Of a stretch of 64,000 nucleotides of DNA, positions 39,842 to 46,928 are shown piece by piece (positions within the stretch are counted from its first letter, which is position 1; the number at the start of each line of letters is the position of its first letter). Source of the stretch: JBNPEO01 sp050490315 (GTDB lineage Bacteria; Actinomycetota; Actinomycetes; Actinomycetales; Micrococcaceae). The stretch spans positions 1 through 64,000 of the forward strand of contig NZ_JBNPEO010000008.1 in NCBI RefSeq assembly GCF_050490315.1, in the 5' to 3' direction. Below the pieces are notes generated by a model. That model was not told where the DNA came from. It ran no database searches and saw only the letters and a list, made by a program, of their open reading frames with translations. The translations under genes and the position numbers were made by a program.

Positions 39842-41160
39842 TGGGCAATTGCCGTAAGGTCGATGCCAGCAGCGTCCAGAGCCTCAGCACGAGCAGCTAC
39901 ACGGACCCGTTCAATCTGCTCCGGAGTCATCCCCAACGTGTCAGCCAAGATGACCGTCAGTGGGACACCAATGGTCTTGAGCTTCACAGCAGCATCAGCA
40001 GCCTGCGCCGGGGTCCGGGTCTCCGGTGATCCCCACACGGTCTCGTAATCCAGAGAGAAATAATCAGCGCCGGTGCTTACGGCAACCATCAGCTTGGCAA
40101 CCTCAGCCCACGCTGCACCAAAGGTCATTTGCAACGAGTACGCACGAGATACCAGTGATGCCTCGGCGGCTCGGATGGAGTCAGCGGACGGCGGCTGATC
40201 ACCATTGAGGCCGAGATAATGGGCCGGGAGCTGCGTCAGTGCACCGATCTGTGTGGTGACCATGTTGACCACATCTGAATAGCCGTCCAGGCGTGCGCCG
40301 TCGAACTGACCGAACTTCGTTTCCGGTGCCTCGGACTGCCATAGCCGGCCAGCTTCGTCTGGGAACGGGTTGACCACGTTGCCGTCTTCGTCCTCCACCA
40401 GCTCAAGGCCGGTTGCCCAACGTCGTGGCCGTGCGAAGAATTCGCTCGTGACCATCGCGTCAGCCATCAACTTGTTCAGAGCGTCAGCGAGGTCCAGGAC
40501 GTCATTCATTTCAGATACGCCGTCAATCTCAGCGAGGCGTCCACGGTTCACGATAGGAAACACTGGGACCACGCCTAACGGGTTCGGAATGGTCTCCGTG
40601 ACATTCCAGCCGGTAGAAGGAAAAGCGTCCGTTACGTTGGCCTTGGCCGTCAGCTTCACAATCTCATCCGGCAAGTACAGAACCGCGTACCCGGTGTTGT
40701 TCTCAGACCAGCGCTTCAATGCTGCCGTGACTTCACGAGTCGCCGGGTTTCGTAGCACAGCCATGCTTCGAGGTGACTCCACCGTCACCAGTGGCGCACC
40801 ATCCCGGCCAGCCCATACGGTCACAAAAGAACGTCCGTAGATCAGTGCATCAGTGTGAGCCTGAGCGGAACCATTCTGCATACCGTTACGCTTCCAAAAC
40901 TTCCACAGCCCCGGGTCAGCGGACTCAGCACCGTCAGCCTTGAAGCCAGTCACCGCCAAACGCTCTGCAAGGGCCGTGCAAGCCAGCCGGGGGAAGTTCA
41001 CGGACAAGGACCGGAAACGATTCCCAAGAGCCTTAGAAGCCTCCGGAGCCAAGAATGCTGCGGCCTGCGTGCCCTGCCAGTACGAGTCCAAAGTCAACAG
41101 ACCAGGCTCGGACTCGGTGAGCTTGTCGGACAAAAGTTTGATAACACCGTTGAAGGTCAA
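39838..41160 (-). CDS. Portal protein
   Basis: A 440-residue portal protein (SPP1/Gp6-like fold in actinophages). Landmarks include AAFLAPEASKALGNRFRSLS near the N-terminus, the ALIYGRSFVTVWAGRDGAPLVTVES region (split here over two strands), DVLDLADALNKLMADAMVTSEF, and ALTQLPAHYLGLNGDQPPSA with the tunnel-loop region after it. TTG 41160 is preferred because AAGGAGACTATT precedes it and this avoids the long overlap with terminase that the longer open frame (to 41,334) would imply. The portal forms the dodecameric DNA entry ring. Confidence 0.85.
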   Translation of the reverse strand: MTFNGVIKLLSDKLTESEPGLLTLDSYWQGTQAAAFLAPEASKALGNRFRSLSVNFPRLACTALAERLAVTGFKADGAESADPGLWKFWKRNGMQNGSAQAHTDALIYGRSFVTVWAGRDGAPLVTVESPRSMAVLRNPATREVTAALKRWSENNTGYAVLYLPDEIVKLTAKANVTDAFPSTGWNVTETIPNPLGVVPVFPIVNRGRLAEIDGVSEMNDVLDLADALNKLMADAMVTSEFFARPRRWATGLELVEDEDGNVVNPFPDEAGRLWQSEAPETKFGQFDGARLDGYSDVVNMVTTQIGALTQLPAHYLGLNGDQPPSADSIRAAEASLVSRAYSLQMTFGAAWAEVAKLMVAVSTGADYFSLDYETVWGSPETRTPAQAADAAVKLKTIGVPLTVILADTLGMTPEQIERVRVAARAEALDAAGIDLTAIAQ

Positions 41161-41170
41161 AATAGTCTCC

Positions 41171-42628
41171 TTAGAACGACGCCACACGGCGGCGCTTAGT
41201 GTTTGTTTGGTGCCATGCGGCGCGGTCCAGGGCAACGATGGCCGCAACAGCAGCATCGATCTTGCGAGGAGAATTCCTCTTGTCCTTGGAAACCAAGTCC
41301 CCCAACGCGGTGGACTTCGCAACGCAGTGCGCAATGTGTTTGGCTAGGTCTTCGTTGCCGTCGTGGCTGACGGTATTCATGGCGACGGCTTGGAACATTC
41401 GGTCAGTGGCCGGTGCCATGCGCTGAGCGTGGGCGGTGTTCCATTCCAAGATCCGCTTTTCACCGTGGCGCTTAGACCAGCCTTCAAGTTCGCTGCGCCA
41501 GCCCCATGGATCCGCTGCGAGCTCTGCGACGTCGTAACGGTCAAAAGCATCAGCAATGGTCTGATCCACTTCAGAGCGTGGGACCCTCCACCGTGGGTCG
41601 CCAGGGTTCTCCCACAAGCCAATGATGAACAAGTGCGGGTTCTCAATCGTGCATCCCACGAGTGCAGTGGAGTCACCAGAAGCGGAACCATCAAAGCCCA
41701 TGACGATCCGTTCGCCCGGTGCCACGATTCGGGCCGGATCCGCGTTAGCTTCCCAGACCCCAAACGGTAGCCACGAGTCCACACCGGTTACCCATTGACC
41801 AAGGCGCAACTGCCTGAACACCGGTTCACGAATGGTTTTCCGAACAGCATCCAGAGCGTCCTCGGCCAAGAACGGATCCTTGCAAGCCAATGCAGGATTC
41901 GCGGTCCTCCAGGCGTCGCGGTCCTCAAGGTCGCAATCATCCGGTGCGCAATATTCTTTGAAGTAGAACTGAGGGTCAGTCTCAGAGCGTCCGTGCTTCA
42001 CCAAAGTCCACATGATCGAGTCTTCAGAAGCGGCCGGCGTGCTGATGGCCAGCGTCAAAGATTCCTCACGCTTACCAGCTGCCGTAGTTGCCGCCTCCCA
42101 CACCGCCTCAGTGACAACGTGCAGCTCATCTACTACTAGGAGCGACGGGTCATAACCCTGAAGTGCACCGTACTCAGCCGGGAGCGGGATCAGAGAAGCA
42201 TCATTCTCAGGAACATAAAGCCGGTCCTGATAAACCTGAACACGGTCAGCCAATTCAGGGTTCAACTCCACCATGCGCTTGGCCAGCTTGAACGTAATCA
42301 TGGCCTGACGCTGATCAGAAGCCACCACCAGCACCTCAGCAGACGGCGGACCAACAAACAATTCAGCCAACCCAAGCATCGCCGCAAACGCCGTTTTTCC
42401 ATTACCACGAGGCAGAGACACCAAAGCAGTCCGAACACCAGGAGCAAACGCGCCCCGGATCAGTTCCTGCTGAAACGCCCTCAAAGCAACCGGCTTACCA
42501 GCACCATGGCCACGAGGAACAACCAAAAAGTCCTTGATAAACCGCTCACGACGCTTAGCCCGATCCTTCGGCCAGCCCCTGAAGTCCAGCGGATCCGCCG
42601 TAATAGCCCTTTTCGGCCCCGCAACCAC
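41171..42628 (-). CDS. terL: Terminase large subunit
   Basis: A 485-residue packaging ATPase/nuclease. The N-terminal ATPase has Walker A-like SLPRGNGKT at 71-79 and Walker B LLVVDELH at 163-170. The C-terminal RNase H-like nuclease has Asp in IVMGFDGSASGD, Asp in AADPWGW and Asp in KIDAAVAAI. The start GTG 42628 overlaps the HNH stop by one base. No clear small terminase gene is adjacent. The HNH protein and the small coiled protein upstream are the only candidates for cos cleavage partners. HNH next to TerL points to cohesive-end packaging as in HK97-like phages. Confidence 0.92.
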   Translation of the reverse strand: MVAGPKRAITADPLDFRGWPKDRAKRRERFIKDFLVVPRGHGAGKPVALRAFQQELIRGAFAPGVRTALVSLPRGNGKTAFAAMLGLAELFVGPPSAEVLVVASDQRQAMITFKLAKRMVELNPELADRVQVYQDRLYVPENDASLIPLPAEYGALQGYDPSLLVVDELHVVTEAVWEAATTAAGKREESLTLAISTPAASEDSIMWTLVKHGRSETDPQFYFKEYCAPDDCDLEDRDAWRTANPALACKDPFLAEDALDAVRKTIREPVFRQLRLGQWVTGVDSWLPFGVWEANADPARIVAPGERIVMGFDGSASGDSTALVGCTIENPHLFIIGLWENPGDPRWRVPRSEVDQTIADAFDRYDVAELAADPWGWRSELEGWSKRHGEKRILEWNTAHAQRMAPATDRMFQAVAMNTVSHDGNEDLAKHIAHCVAKSTALGDLVSKDKRNSPRKIDAAVAAIVALDRAAWHQTNTKRRRVASF

Positions 42629-43053
42629 TACTTGCCACCCCCCTCGAAGTACCCGATACCGGGAGTATCTGAAACTTTGCCAATCGCCCGGGGGTCCTTT
42701 GAAGCATCAATCAGCCCCAACTCCCCACCTCGAGCTGCACCGCGCTTGGAGTTGCACGGACGGCAGACCACCGTGATGTCCTCCAGGCGGATCACTTGAC
42801 CTCGTGCTTTCCGCGCCCAAGCTTCCTCAGAATGGTCAGCAGTGAGGTCTGATGTGGAACCACAGTCCAAGCAGAATGGTTGGAGCTGCCGTGCACGCTT
42901 AGACAACTTGGACCACGTGTAGTCGTAGCCTCGTGCCGTGCTGGATCCCTTGAGCTGATGGGAAGGCGACGGTGCTGGCTTGCGTCGATGATCGATGCAC
43001 AGTGCTTGATCAGTGACAGCACCACACTCTGAACAAACCTTCAGCAACCCCAT
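42628..43053 (-). CDS. HNH endonuclease
   Basis: A 141-residue HNH nuclease. The central motif is CLDCGSTSDLTADHSEEAWA, with zinc-binding Cys pairs and the catalytic His region, and CRPCNSKRG completes the zinc site. A second N-terminal Cys pair occurs in CSECGAVTDQALC. ATG 43053 is chosen because it overlaps the upstream stop (TGATG); an in-frame start at 43,080 is less likely. HNH proteins beside terminase stimulate cos cleavage in HK97-like phages and in capsid-forming satellites. Confidence 0.85.
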   Translation of the reverse strand: MGLLKVCSECGAVTDQALCIDHRRKPAPSPSHQLKGSSTARGYDYTWSKLSKRARQLQPFCLDCGSTSDLTADHSEEAWARKARGQVIRLEDITVVCRPCNSKRGAARGGELGLIDASKDPRAIGKVSDTPGIGYFEGGGK

Positions 43054-43232
43054 CAGTTCACGTCCTTCATGCACGTGCACGTCTCAACACGGTCCCGAAG
43101 CTCGGACTCGATCAAGTCATAGTCAGCCTCAAGCTGCTTGATCCGATAGTCCATGGCCTTGATAACAAAGTCCTTCTGCCGTGCACGCTGCTTCCACCAC
43201 GCACGAGAGTCCTCCTGAACATGGCGACTCAT
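43053..43232 (-). CDS. Small coiled-coil protein
   Basis: A 59-residue protein: MSRHVQEDSRAWWKQRARQK followed by a charged helix (IKAMDYRIKQLEADYDLIES) and the end CTCMKD. The start ATG 43232 overlaps the upstream stop as ATGA, and the stop overlaps the HNH start as TGATG. Predicted to be mostly helical and dimeric. Its position between replication and HNH-terminase could suit a small terminase or packaging accessory, but there is no sequence proof. Confidence 0.55.
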   Translation of the reverse strand: MSRHVQEDSRAWWKQRARQKDFVIKAMDYRIKQLEADYDLIESELRDRVETCTCMKDVN

Positions 43233-43837
43233 GAGGCCACCCCCAACTTCCATGCACAGTCTTCACAGACGTCACGGCCAGCATTCACTGCACGCTGATT
43301 CAACTTCCCGTTGCAGTCTTCAGAAGCACAATCAGGGAAGTCTCTGATGATCTTCAAGGAAGGTTCTTCTTTCATGTTTTGTGTACTTCCTTCATCAAAA
43401 GCCTGTCTTGTCCTGTCCTGTCCTACGTCACGCGTTACGTTGCCCGTTACGTCACGCGTTACGGGGGAGTTATCCTTGTTGTCCTTCTGCCCATCGCGCC
43501 ACTTCTGCTGACGCACTTTGTTCTTGTCCTTCTGCTCTTGAACCACGGCGGCGAGCTCCTGTCCAAGGCCACCTTGGTAGGCCTTCTTGTTCCAGTCCAC
43601 GAACTGGTAGCCGTCAACGGTCGCGTGCCAGAGACCCAGGTCAGCGATCTCACTGTTGGCCCTAGGTTGTTCGCCCTGAGGGTGCAGAAGGGCGAGATAC
43701 CGGCGCTTGATCAGACCGTCCGTGCCAGCTTCGTTGGACCAAGCGATTGCCTTGGTGAACACGCACCAAGCGTCAACACTCATCTCGATGAACCGGGGTT
43801 CATTCATCCACTTGCCCGGTATCCGCCCGTCTGTCAT
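43229..43837 (-). CDS. Replication-initiator-like DNA-binding protein
   Basis: A 202-residue protein. The N-terminal domain (DGRIPGKWMNEPRFIEMSVD, FTKAIAWSNEAGTDGLIKRR, ADLGLWHATVDGYQFVDW) fits winged-helix phage replication or replisome-organiser proteins. A charged linker follows. The C-terminus has paired cysteines (CASEDCNGK, CEDCAW) suggestive of a small zinc finger. The gene contains two perfect 16-bp direct repeats at 43,424-43,463, as in phages whose origin lies inside the initiator gene. The start is ATG 43837. Precise function is inferred. Confidence 0.6.
   Translation of the reverse strand: MTDGRIPGKWMNEPRFIEMSVDAWCVFTKAIAWSNEAGTDGLIKRRYLALLHPQGEQPRANSEIADLGLWHATVDGYQFVDWNKKAYQGGLGQELAAVVQEQKDKNKVRQQKWRDGQKDNKDNSPVTRDVTGNVTRDVGQDRTRQAFDEGSTQNMKEEPSLKIIRDFPDCASEDCNGKLNQRAVNAGRDVCEDCAWKLGVAS
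43424..43463. repeat. Iteron-like direct repeats, candidate replication origin
   Basis: TACGTCACGCGTTACG occurs twice, perfectly, at 43,424-43,439 and 43,448-43,463 with a 24-base period. A shorter TCCTG repeat lies next to it (43,407-43,423). It is located inside the initiator-like gene. Confidence 0.6.
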
Positions 43838-43846
43838 CCCTGACCC

Positions 43847-44389
43847 CTACTTGGAAACCGTGTTGGACTGCTCCAGCAGCACGGTGTGGGCGGTCATCTC
43901 CATGAGGTCTTGCGCGTAGGCCAGGGTTTCCTGCCAAGTCATCTCGCCGTCATCGTGCGTCCAGTACGTCAGCGAGAATTTGCCAGTGTGGGAGTCCCAT
44001 TCGGAGATGATGGTCCAGCGGTCGCGCTCGATGCCTTTACCAACGAAGGATCCAACAACTTCGTCCATAGGCCGGAACCCTTCGGGAACCTTGAAGTTGT
44101 CGAAGTCGAGCTTGAAGCTGGCGTCACCAAGTTCCGGCTCCCACCAGTTCTCTCCAAGCGCGTCGTTGAGGAGGTCCAGCAGCTCGGAGGCGTCCATCTC
44201 CAGTTCAGTGGCGAGCTTGAAGAATTCCTGCACGGTAATCGGGGTCTTGATAGTCTTGTTCATGGAACTAACTCCTTGGTAGGTGATGGTTTCGTTGGCC
44301 GTGGCGTGTTCTTTGGCGAGAGCGTCACGGTCTTTTTCTGTTTTCAGGCGGATCTTGCACGCCTTCGCTGGCGTAGTACTCGTGATCAT
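43847..44389 (-). CDS. Unknown protein of the element's early region
   Basis: A 180-residue acidic protein with no recognised family. The N-terminal 42 residues are basic and helical. From residue 43 (MNKTIKTPITVQEFFKLATE) a helix-rich domain with LEMDASELLDLLNDALGENW is followed by a beta-rich part (RDRWTIISEWDSHTGKFSLT). ATG 44389 overlaps the upstream stop as ATGA, but an internal ATG at 44263 has a stronger AAGGAG site. A shorter 138-residue form may therefore be made as well or instead. It could be a regulatory or helper-interference protein; nothing in the sequence proves that. Confidence 0.55.
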   Translation of the reverse strand: MITSTTPAKACKIRLKTEKDRDALAKEHATANETITYQGVSSMNKTIKTPITVQEFFKLATELEMDASELLDLLNDALGENWWEPELGDASFKLDFDNFKVPEGFRPMDEVVGSFVGKGIERDRWTIISEWDSHTGKFSLTYWTHDDGEMTWQETLAYAQDLMEMTAHTVLLEQSNTVSK

Positions 44390-44469
44390 CGGATTTCCCT
44401 ATCTGCTCGAATGAATGCCGGGATGAATGCGCCCATGATGCAGATGGTTGCAAGGACGGCGGCGATCAT
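44386..44469 (-). CDS. 27-residue single-span membrane peptide
   Basis: MIAAVLATICIMGAFIPAF followed by IRADREIR: one hydrophobic helix and a short charged tail. The start codon overlaps the stop of the AlpA-like gene (GCATGA) and its stop overlaps the start of the next gene (CGATGA). This double ATGA coupling in a compact operon argues that it is translated. Function unknown; a small membrane effector is possible. Confidence 0.55.
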   Translation of the reverse strand: MIAAVLATICIMGAFIPAFIRADREIR

Positions 44470-44672
44470 GCGCTGACCTGCTCGCCGGTCTGCTGCCGGG
44501 TCTGGGCTTCGATCCAAGACATCAGATCGGATTCCATGTACCGGATGGACCTGCCGCCGATTTTTACGAAGCGGGGTCCTTTGCCGAGGTAACGCATCTG
44601 GGCCAAGGCGCCGGGGGTAATTCCCAACCACTCTGCTACTGCTGCTGGCTTCAAAGCCTTATTTGTTTCCAT
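44466..44672 (-). CDS. AlpA/excisionase-type helix-turn-helix protein
   Basis: A 68-residue DNA-binding protein with a MerR-like/AlpA winged helix: ALKPAAVAEWLGITPGALAQ, then MRYLGKGPRFVKIGGRSIRY and MESDLMSWIEAQ. This is the pattern of excisionases and of AlpA activators of satellites. ATG 44672 is chosen for the GGAGG site eight bases upstream; the frame stays open to 44774 across the promoter. It is the first gene of the leftward operon and likely promotes excision and/or operon expression. Confidence 0.8.
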   Translation of the reverse strand: METNKALKPAAVAEWLGITPGALAQMRYLGKGPRFVKIGGRSIRYMESDLMSWIEAQTRQQTGEQVSA

Positions 44673-44695
44673 CACGCCTCCATCTTTAAGGTCAT

Positions 44696-44780
44696 GACCT
44701 TCATCTTTTGGAGGTCTACTTACATAGTAATCACATAGGGGCGATTTCGTCAACAACGGTAGGTTGACCTTCATCTTTTG
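44696..44780. promoter_or_regulatory. Divergent control region with two 15-bp operators
   Basis: GACCTTCATCTTTTG is repeated exactly at 44,696-44,710 and 44,766-44,780. Between them a leftward promoter reads TTGACG (44,753-44,748), 18-base spacer, TACTAT (44,729-44,724). One repeat is downstream of the start point of that promoter and the other is next to the repressor start, so both early promoters can be controlled by one protein. Confidence 0.7.
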
Positions 44781-44797
44781 TATGTCAGACTGAGGGC

Positions 44798-45550
44798 ATG
44801 GCTGGACAAAAAATGGAACTAGGACCGACTGGCAATAATGTTGCCCGGAACATCAAGCGCTGCCGAGAAGCTGACCGGCTCAACTACGCGGAACTCTCGC
44901 GAAAGGTGACAGACCTTGGCCGTCCAATCTCACCGCTGGCGATCCGGCGCATAGAAGAGGGCGAGCGTCGCGTTGATGTTGACGACTTAATGGCCCTCAC
45001 CGTGGCACTGAACGTCAACCCAAACGAACTACTGCTTACGACGGTTCAAGAAGGTGACGATGACGACGTGAGCAGCTCCGTGACTGGCGCTCCGGCTGGA
45101 ACGACAGCTGCCCAAGCGTGGGACTGGAGCCAAGGGTTTAGACTCCTGAGCAACCAGGAAGGTGGATTTAAATTTAGTACCACCGAGAAGGACGATGGGC
45201 CGCTGGATCGCGTCGCCAGGATCAACCGCGAAGTTGGCGACGCTTTGAACGAAACCATGATGCTGGGCGACGGTGGCGAGTGGGAGGAAGAACTCAGGGT
45301 TCTACTGTTCAGTGCGAACTATCACTTTGCCAGCTTGGACGGGGGCGAGATTCTTTCCCTGTGGCGAATTGACACCGATGGAAATGGGTTTGAAGTCGCC
45401 GCCGTGCCCCGAAGTGGCGGCGATATCGTGCGATGGGTCAACCGAGTCAAGAAGACTGTTGTTGCTATTGCGTCAAAGTCGGCTGAAGCGGCGGTTGTCC
45501 GTGACGATGTATTAAAGGCCCTGAAGAACGTGCCAGATGGCAACGATTGA
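44798..45550 (+). CDS. XRE-family repressor
   Basis: A 250-residue putative lysogeny repressor. The N-terminal 80 residues are a helix-turn-helix of the XRE type (NVARNIKRCREADRLNYAEL, PISPLAIRRIEEGERRVDVD, LMALTVALNVNPNELLL). A flexible acidic/Ser/Thr linker leads to a C-terminal domain of about 130 residues without a visible S24 peptidase Ser-Lys dyad. Derepression may therefore depend on a helper protein rather than RecA. The start codon is close to the predicted promoter and one operator repeat. The stop region overlaps the integrase start by 14 bases. Confidence 0.75.
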   Translation: MAGQKMELGPTGNNVARNIKRCREADRLNYAELSRKVTDLGRPISPLAIRRIEEGERRVDVDDLMALTVALNVNPNELLLTTVQEGDDDDVSSSVTGAPAGTTAAQAWDWSQGFRLLSNQEGGFKFSTTEKDDGPLDRVARINREVGDALNETMMLGDGGEWEEELRVLLFSANYHFASLDGGEILSLWRIDTDGNGFEVAAVPRSGGDIVRWVNRVKKTVVAIASKSAEAAVVRDDVLKALKNVPDGND

Positions 45551-46670
45551 GCCATACGAGACCAAGGCCGGCAAGCGCTACCAGGTGCGCTACCGGAAAC
45601 CGGACCGAACGCAGACCAAGAAGCGCGGGTTCAAAACCAAGCGGGATGCTCAACTGTTTCTATCGTCCAACGAGGTAGCCAAGGCCAAGGGTGAATTCAT
45701 TGACCCGGGTGCAGCTCGTGTCTTGGTTGGATCGCTTGGGCCGGCGTGGCTGAAACGTCAGACGCACTTGAAGCCGTCTTCTTATAGGCCGCTTGAGATT
45801 GCGTGGCGGATCTACGTGGCTCCACGGTGGGCCACGGTCCCAGTTTCTGAGGTCCAGAAAACTGACATTCAAGAATGGGTGTCCAGGCTGACGGTGGGGG
45901 ACAACACGGTCAAGCCGCCAGTGACTGCAAAGAGTGCCACTACGGTAATCCGCGCTTTTGGTGTGCTGGCTTCCATCTTGGACGGTGCTGTTGATGATAG
46001 GCGCGTCCTAGTCAATCCTGCGCGGGGCGTGAACCTGCCTAGGAAGGGCAAGAAGGCGCACGTCTACCTTTCCCACGAGCAAGTTCACGAGCTGGCGGCA
46101 GAGAGCAAATACCCGACACTGATTCTCGTGCTGGCGTACTGCGGTTTGCGATGGGGCGAAGCAACCGGACTACGGGTGAAGCACTTGGATATGCTCCGGC
46201 GTCGGATGTTGATTGAAGAGAATGCCGTCCAAGTGGGAGCCATCATTGAAGTTGGCACGCCGAAGAACCACCAGAAGCGCACCGTGCCGTTTCCGAAGTT
46301 CCTGTCAGATCAGTTGGCTGTGCAATGCGAGGGCAAGGGCCGGGATGACTTGGTGTTCTCAGACGAAAAAGGCAACTACTTGCGCTTGGCCAGAGTCCAC
46401 GAGGACAACATGAGTTGGTTTGCCGGTGCCGTGAAGCGTTCAGGCATTCCAAGGATCACACCGCACGATCTCCGGCACACTGCGGCCAGCTTGTCTGTGA
46501 GCGCCGGTGCCAACGTAAAAGCGATACAGCGGATGCTTGGACACAGTAGTGCTGCCATGACTTTGGACGTGTATGCAGACCTGTTTGATGAGGATTTGGA
46601 CGCAGTTGCGGCGGCTCTAGATCAAGCTGTTTCACAATCGGATGTGCCCAAAATGTGCCCAAAACCCTAA
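45537..46670 (+). CDS. int: Tyrosine recombinase integrase
   Basis: A complete 377-residue phage-type integrase. The N-terminal arm-binding domain (RYQVRYRKPDRTQTKKRGF) is followed by a SAM-like core-binding domain (about 60-155) and the catalytic domain with R205 (GLRWGE), H310 and R313 (HDLRHT), H336 (LGHSS) and nucleophile Y346. It overlaps the repressor gene by 14 bases, so the two are coexpressed. The 3' end of the gene encodes the right arm-type repeat (MCPKP end). It lies 62 bases from attR at tRNA-Ser, as expected. Confidence 0.95.
   Translation: MATIEPYETKAGKRYQVRYRKPDRTQTKKRGFKTKRDAQLFLSSNEVAKAKGEFIDPGAARVLVGSLGPAWLKRQTHLKPSSYRPLEIAWRIYVAPRWATVPVSEVQKTDIQEWVSRLTVGDNTVKPPVTAKSATTVIRAFGVLASILDGAVDDRRVLVNPARGVNLPRKGKKAHVYLSHEQVHELAAESKYPTLILVLAYCGLRWGEATGLRVKHLDMLRRRMLIEENAVQVGAIIEVGTPKNHQKRTVPFPKFLSDQLAVQCEGKGRDDLVFSDEKGNYLRLARVHEDNMSWFAGAVKRSGIPRITPHDLRHTAASLSVSAGANVKAIQRMLGHSSAAMTLDVYADLFDEDLDAVAAALDQAVSQSDVPKMCPKP
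46642..46661. promoter_or_regulatory. Right integrase arm-type site inside int
   Basis: Exact copy of the 20-mer at 36,790-36,809 (two ATGTGCCCA units). It is embedded in the last codons of the integrase gene and lies 70 bases from the attR core. Confidence 0.7.
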
Positions 46671-46683
46671 TTTCTGGCAAAGC

Positions 46684-46724
46684 AAAAGGCCCCACTTCCC
46701 TTTATTTACAAGGAAAATGAGGCC
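46684..46724 (-). terminator. Element-borne terminator for tRNA-Ser
   Basis: On the minus strand GGCCTCATTTTCC pairs with GGGAAGTGGGGCC over most positions around TTGTAAATAAA and is followed by TTTTGCTTT. It lies eight bases beyond the att core and replaces the host terminator displaced to 36,625-36,667. Confidence 0.65.
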
Positions 46725-46731
46725 TTCAGAG

Positions 46732-46755
46732 TTGGCGGTGACGGTGGGATTTGAA
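46732..46755. other. Right attachment site of the integrated element
   Basis: 24-base identity with 36,672-36,695, here forming the 3' end of the intact tRNA-Ser gene. The integrase gene is 62 bases to its left. Confidence 0.9.
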
Positions 46756-46822
46756 CCCACGTTGGCTTTGACACCAAACAACATTTCGAGTGTTGCACCT
46801 TCGGCCGCTCGGACACGTCACC
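46733..46822 (-). tRNA. tRNA-Ser (CGA)
   Basis: A 90-base class II tRNA. Acceptor GGTGACG pairs with CGTCACC, with discriminator G and encoded CCA. The anticodon arm is CAACA-CTCGAAA-TGTTG with anticodon CGA. There is a long variable arm, and the T-arm is GTGGG-TTCAAAT-CCCAC. It reads UCG codons. The 3' end is the integration target of the 10 kb element and is regenerated by the att copy. Confidence 0.95.
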
Positions 46823-46928
46823 AAACATGAATACATTACCGGAGCTGCGGGGCATCCCCAAACCGGGTCACCGCCGGGACCTCCCACTCGCGCTATATAT
46901 CGTGCCCAGATACGCGCACAATGGACCC

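Larger units (their letters stand above)
36672..46755. mobile_element. 10.06 kb capsid-forming phage satellite or minimal prophage in tRNA-Ser
   Basis: Bounded by 24-bp tRNA-derived direct repeats, with a tyrosine integrase next to the right end and an XRE repressor divergent from a single long minus-strand operon. The operon carries an AlpA-like regulator, a replication-initiator-like protein, HNH nuclease, large terminase, portal, minor head protein, scaffold, capsid and two connectors, then ends at a strong hairpin. No tail tube, tape measure, baseplate, fibre, holin, lysin or obvious small terminase is present. Both integrase arm-type repeats and both att copies are intact, and the genes are tightly packed. 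This favours a compact functional element over decay. It most resembles capsid-forming PICIs, which make their own heads and borrow helper tails. Confidence 0.85.

Noticed and set aside
41161..41334. Longer N-terminus for the portal protein
   Set aside because: The extra 58 residues are Arg/Pro/Leu-rich and overlap terminase in another frame. A ribosome site and TTG at 41,160 give a normal start.
44470..44631. 81-codon frame including the 27-residue peptide
   Set aside because: The upstream part runs through the AlpA-like gene in another frame. Only the ATG at 44,469 fits the operon coupling.
36672..46755. Complete autonomous prophage
   Set aside because: No tail, tape-measure, baseplate, holin or lysin gene exists, and the borders are fixed by att repeats, so the missing genes are not simply outside the window.
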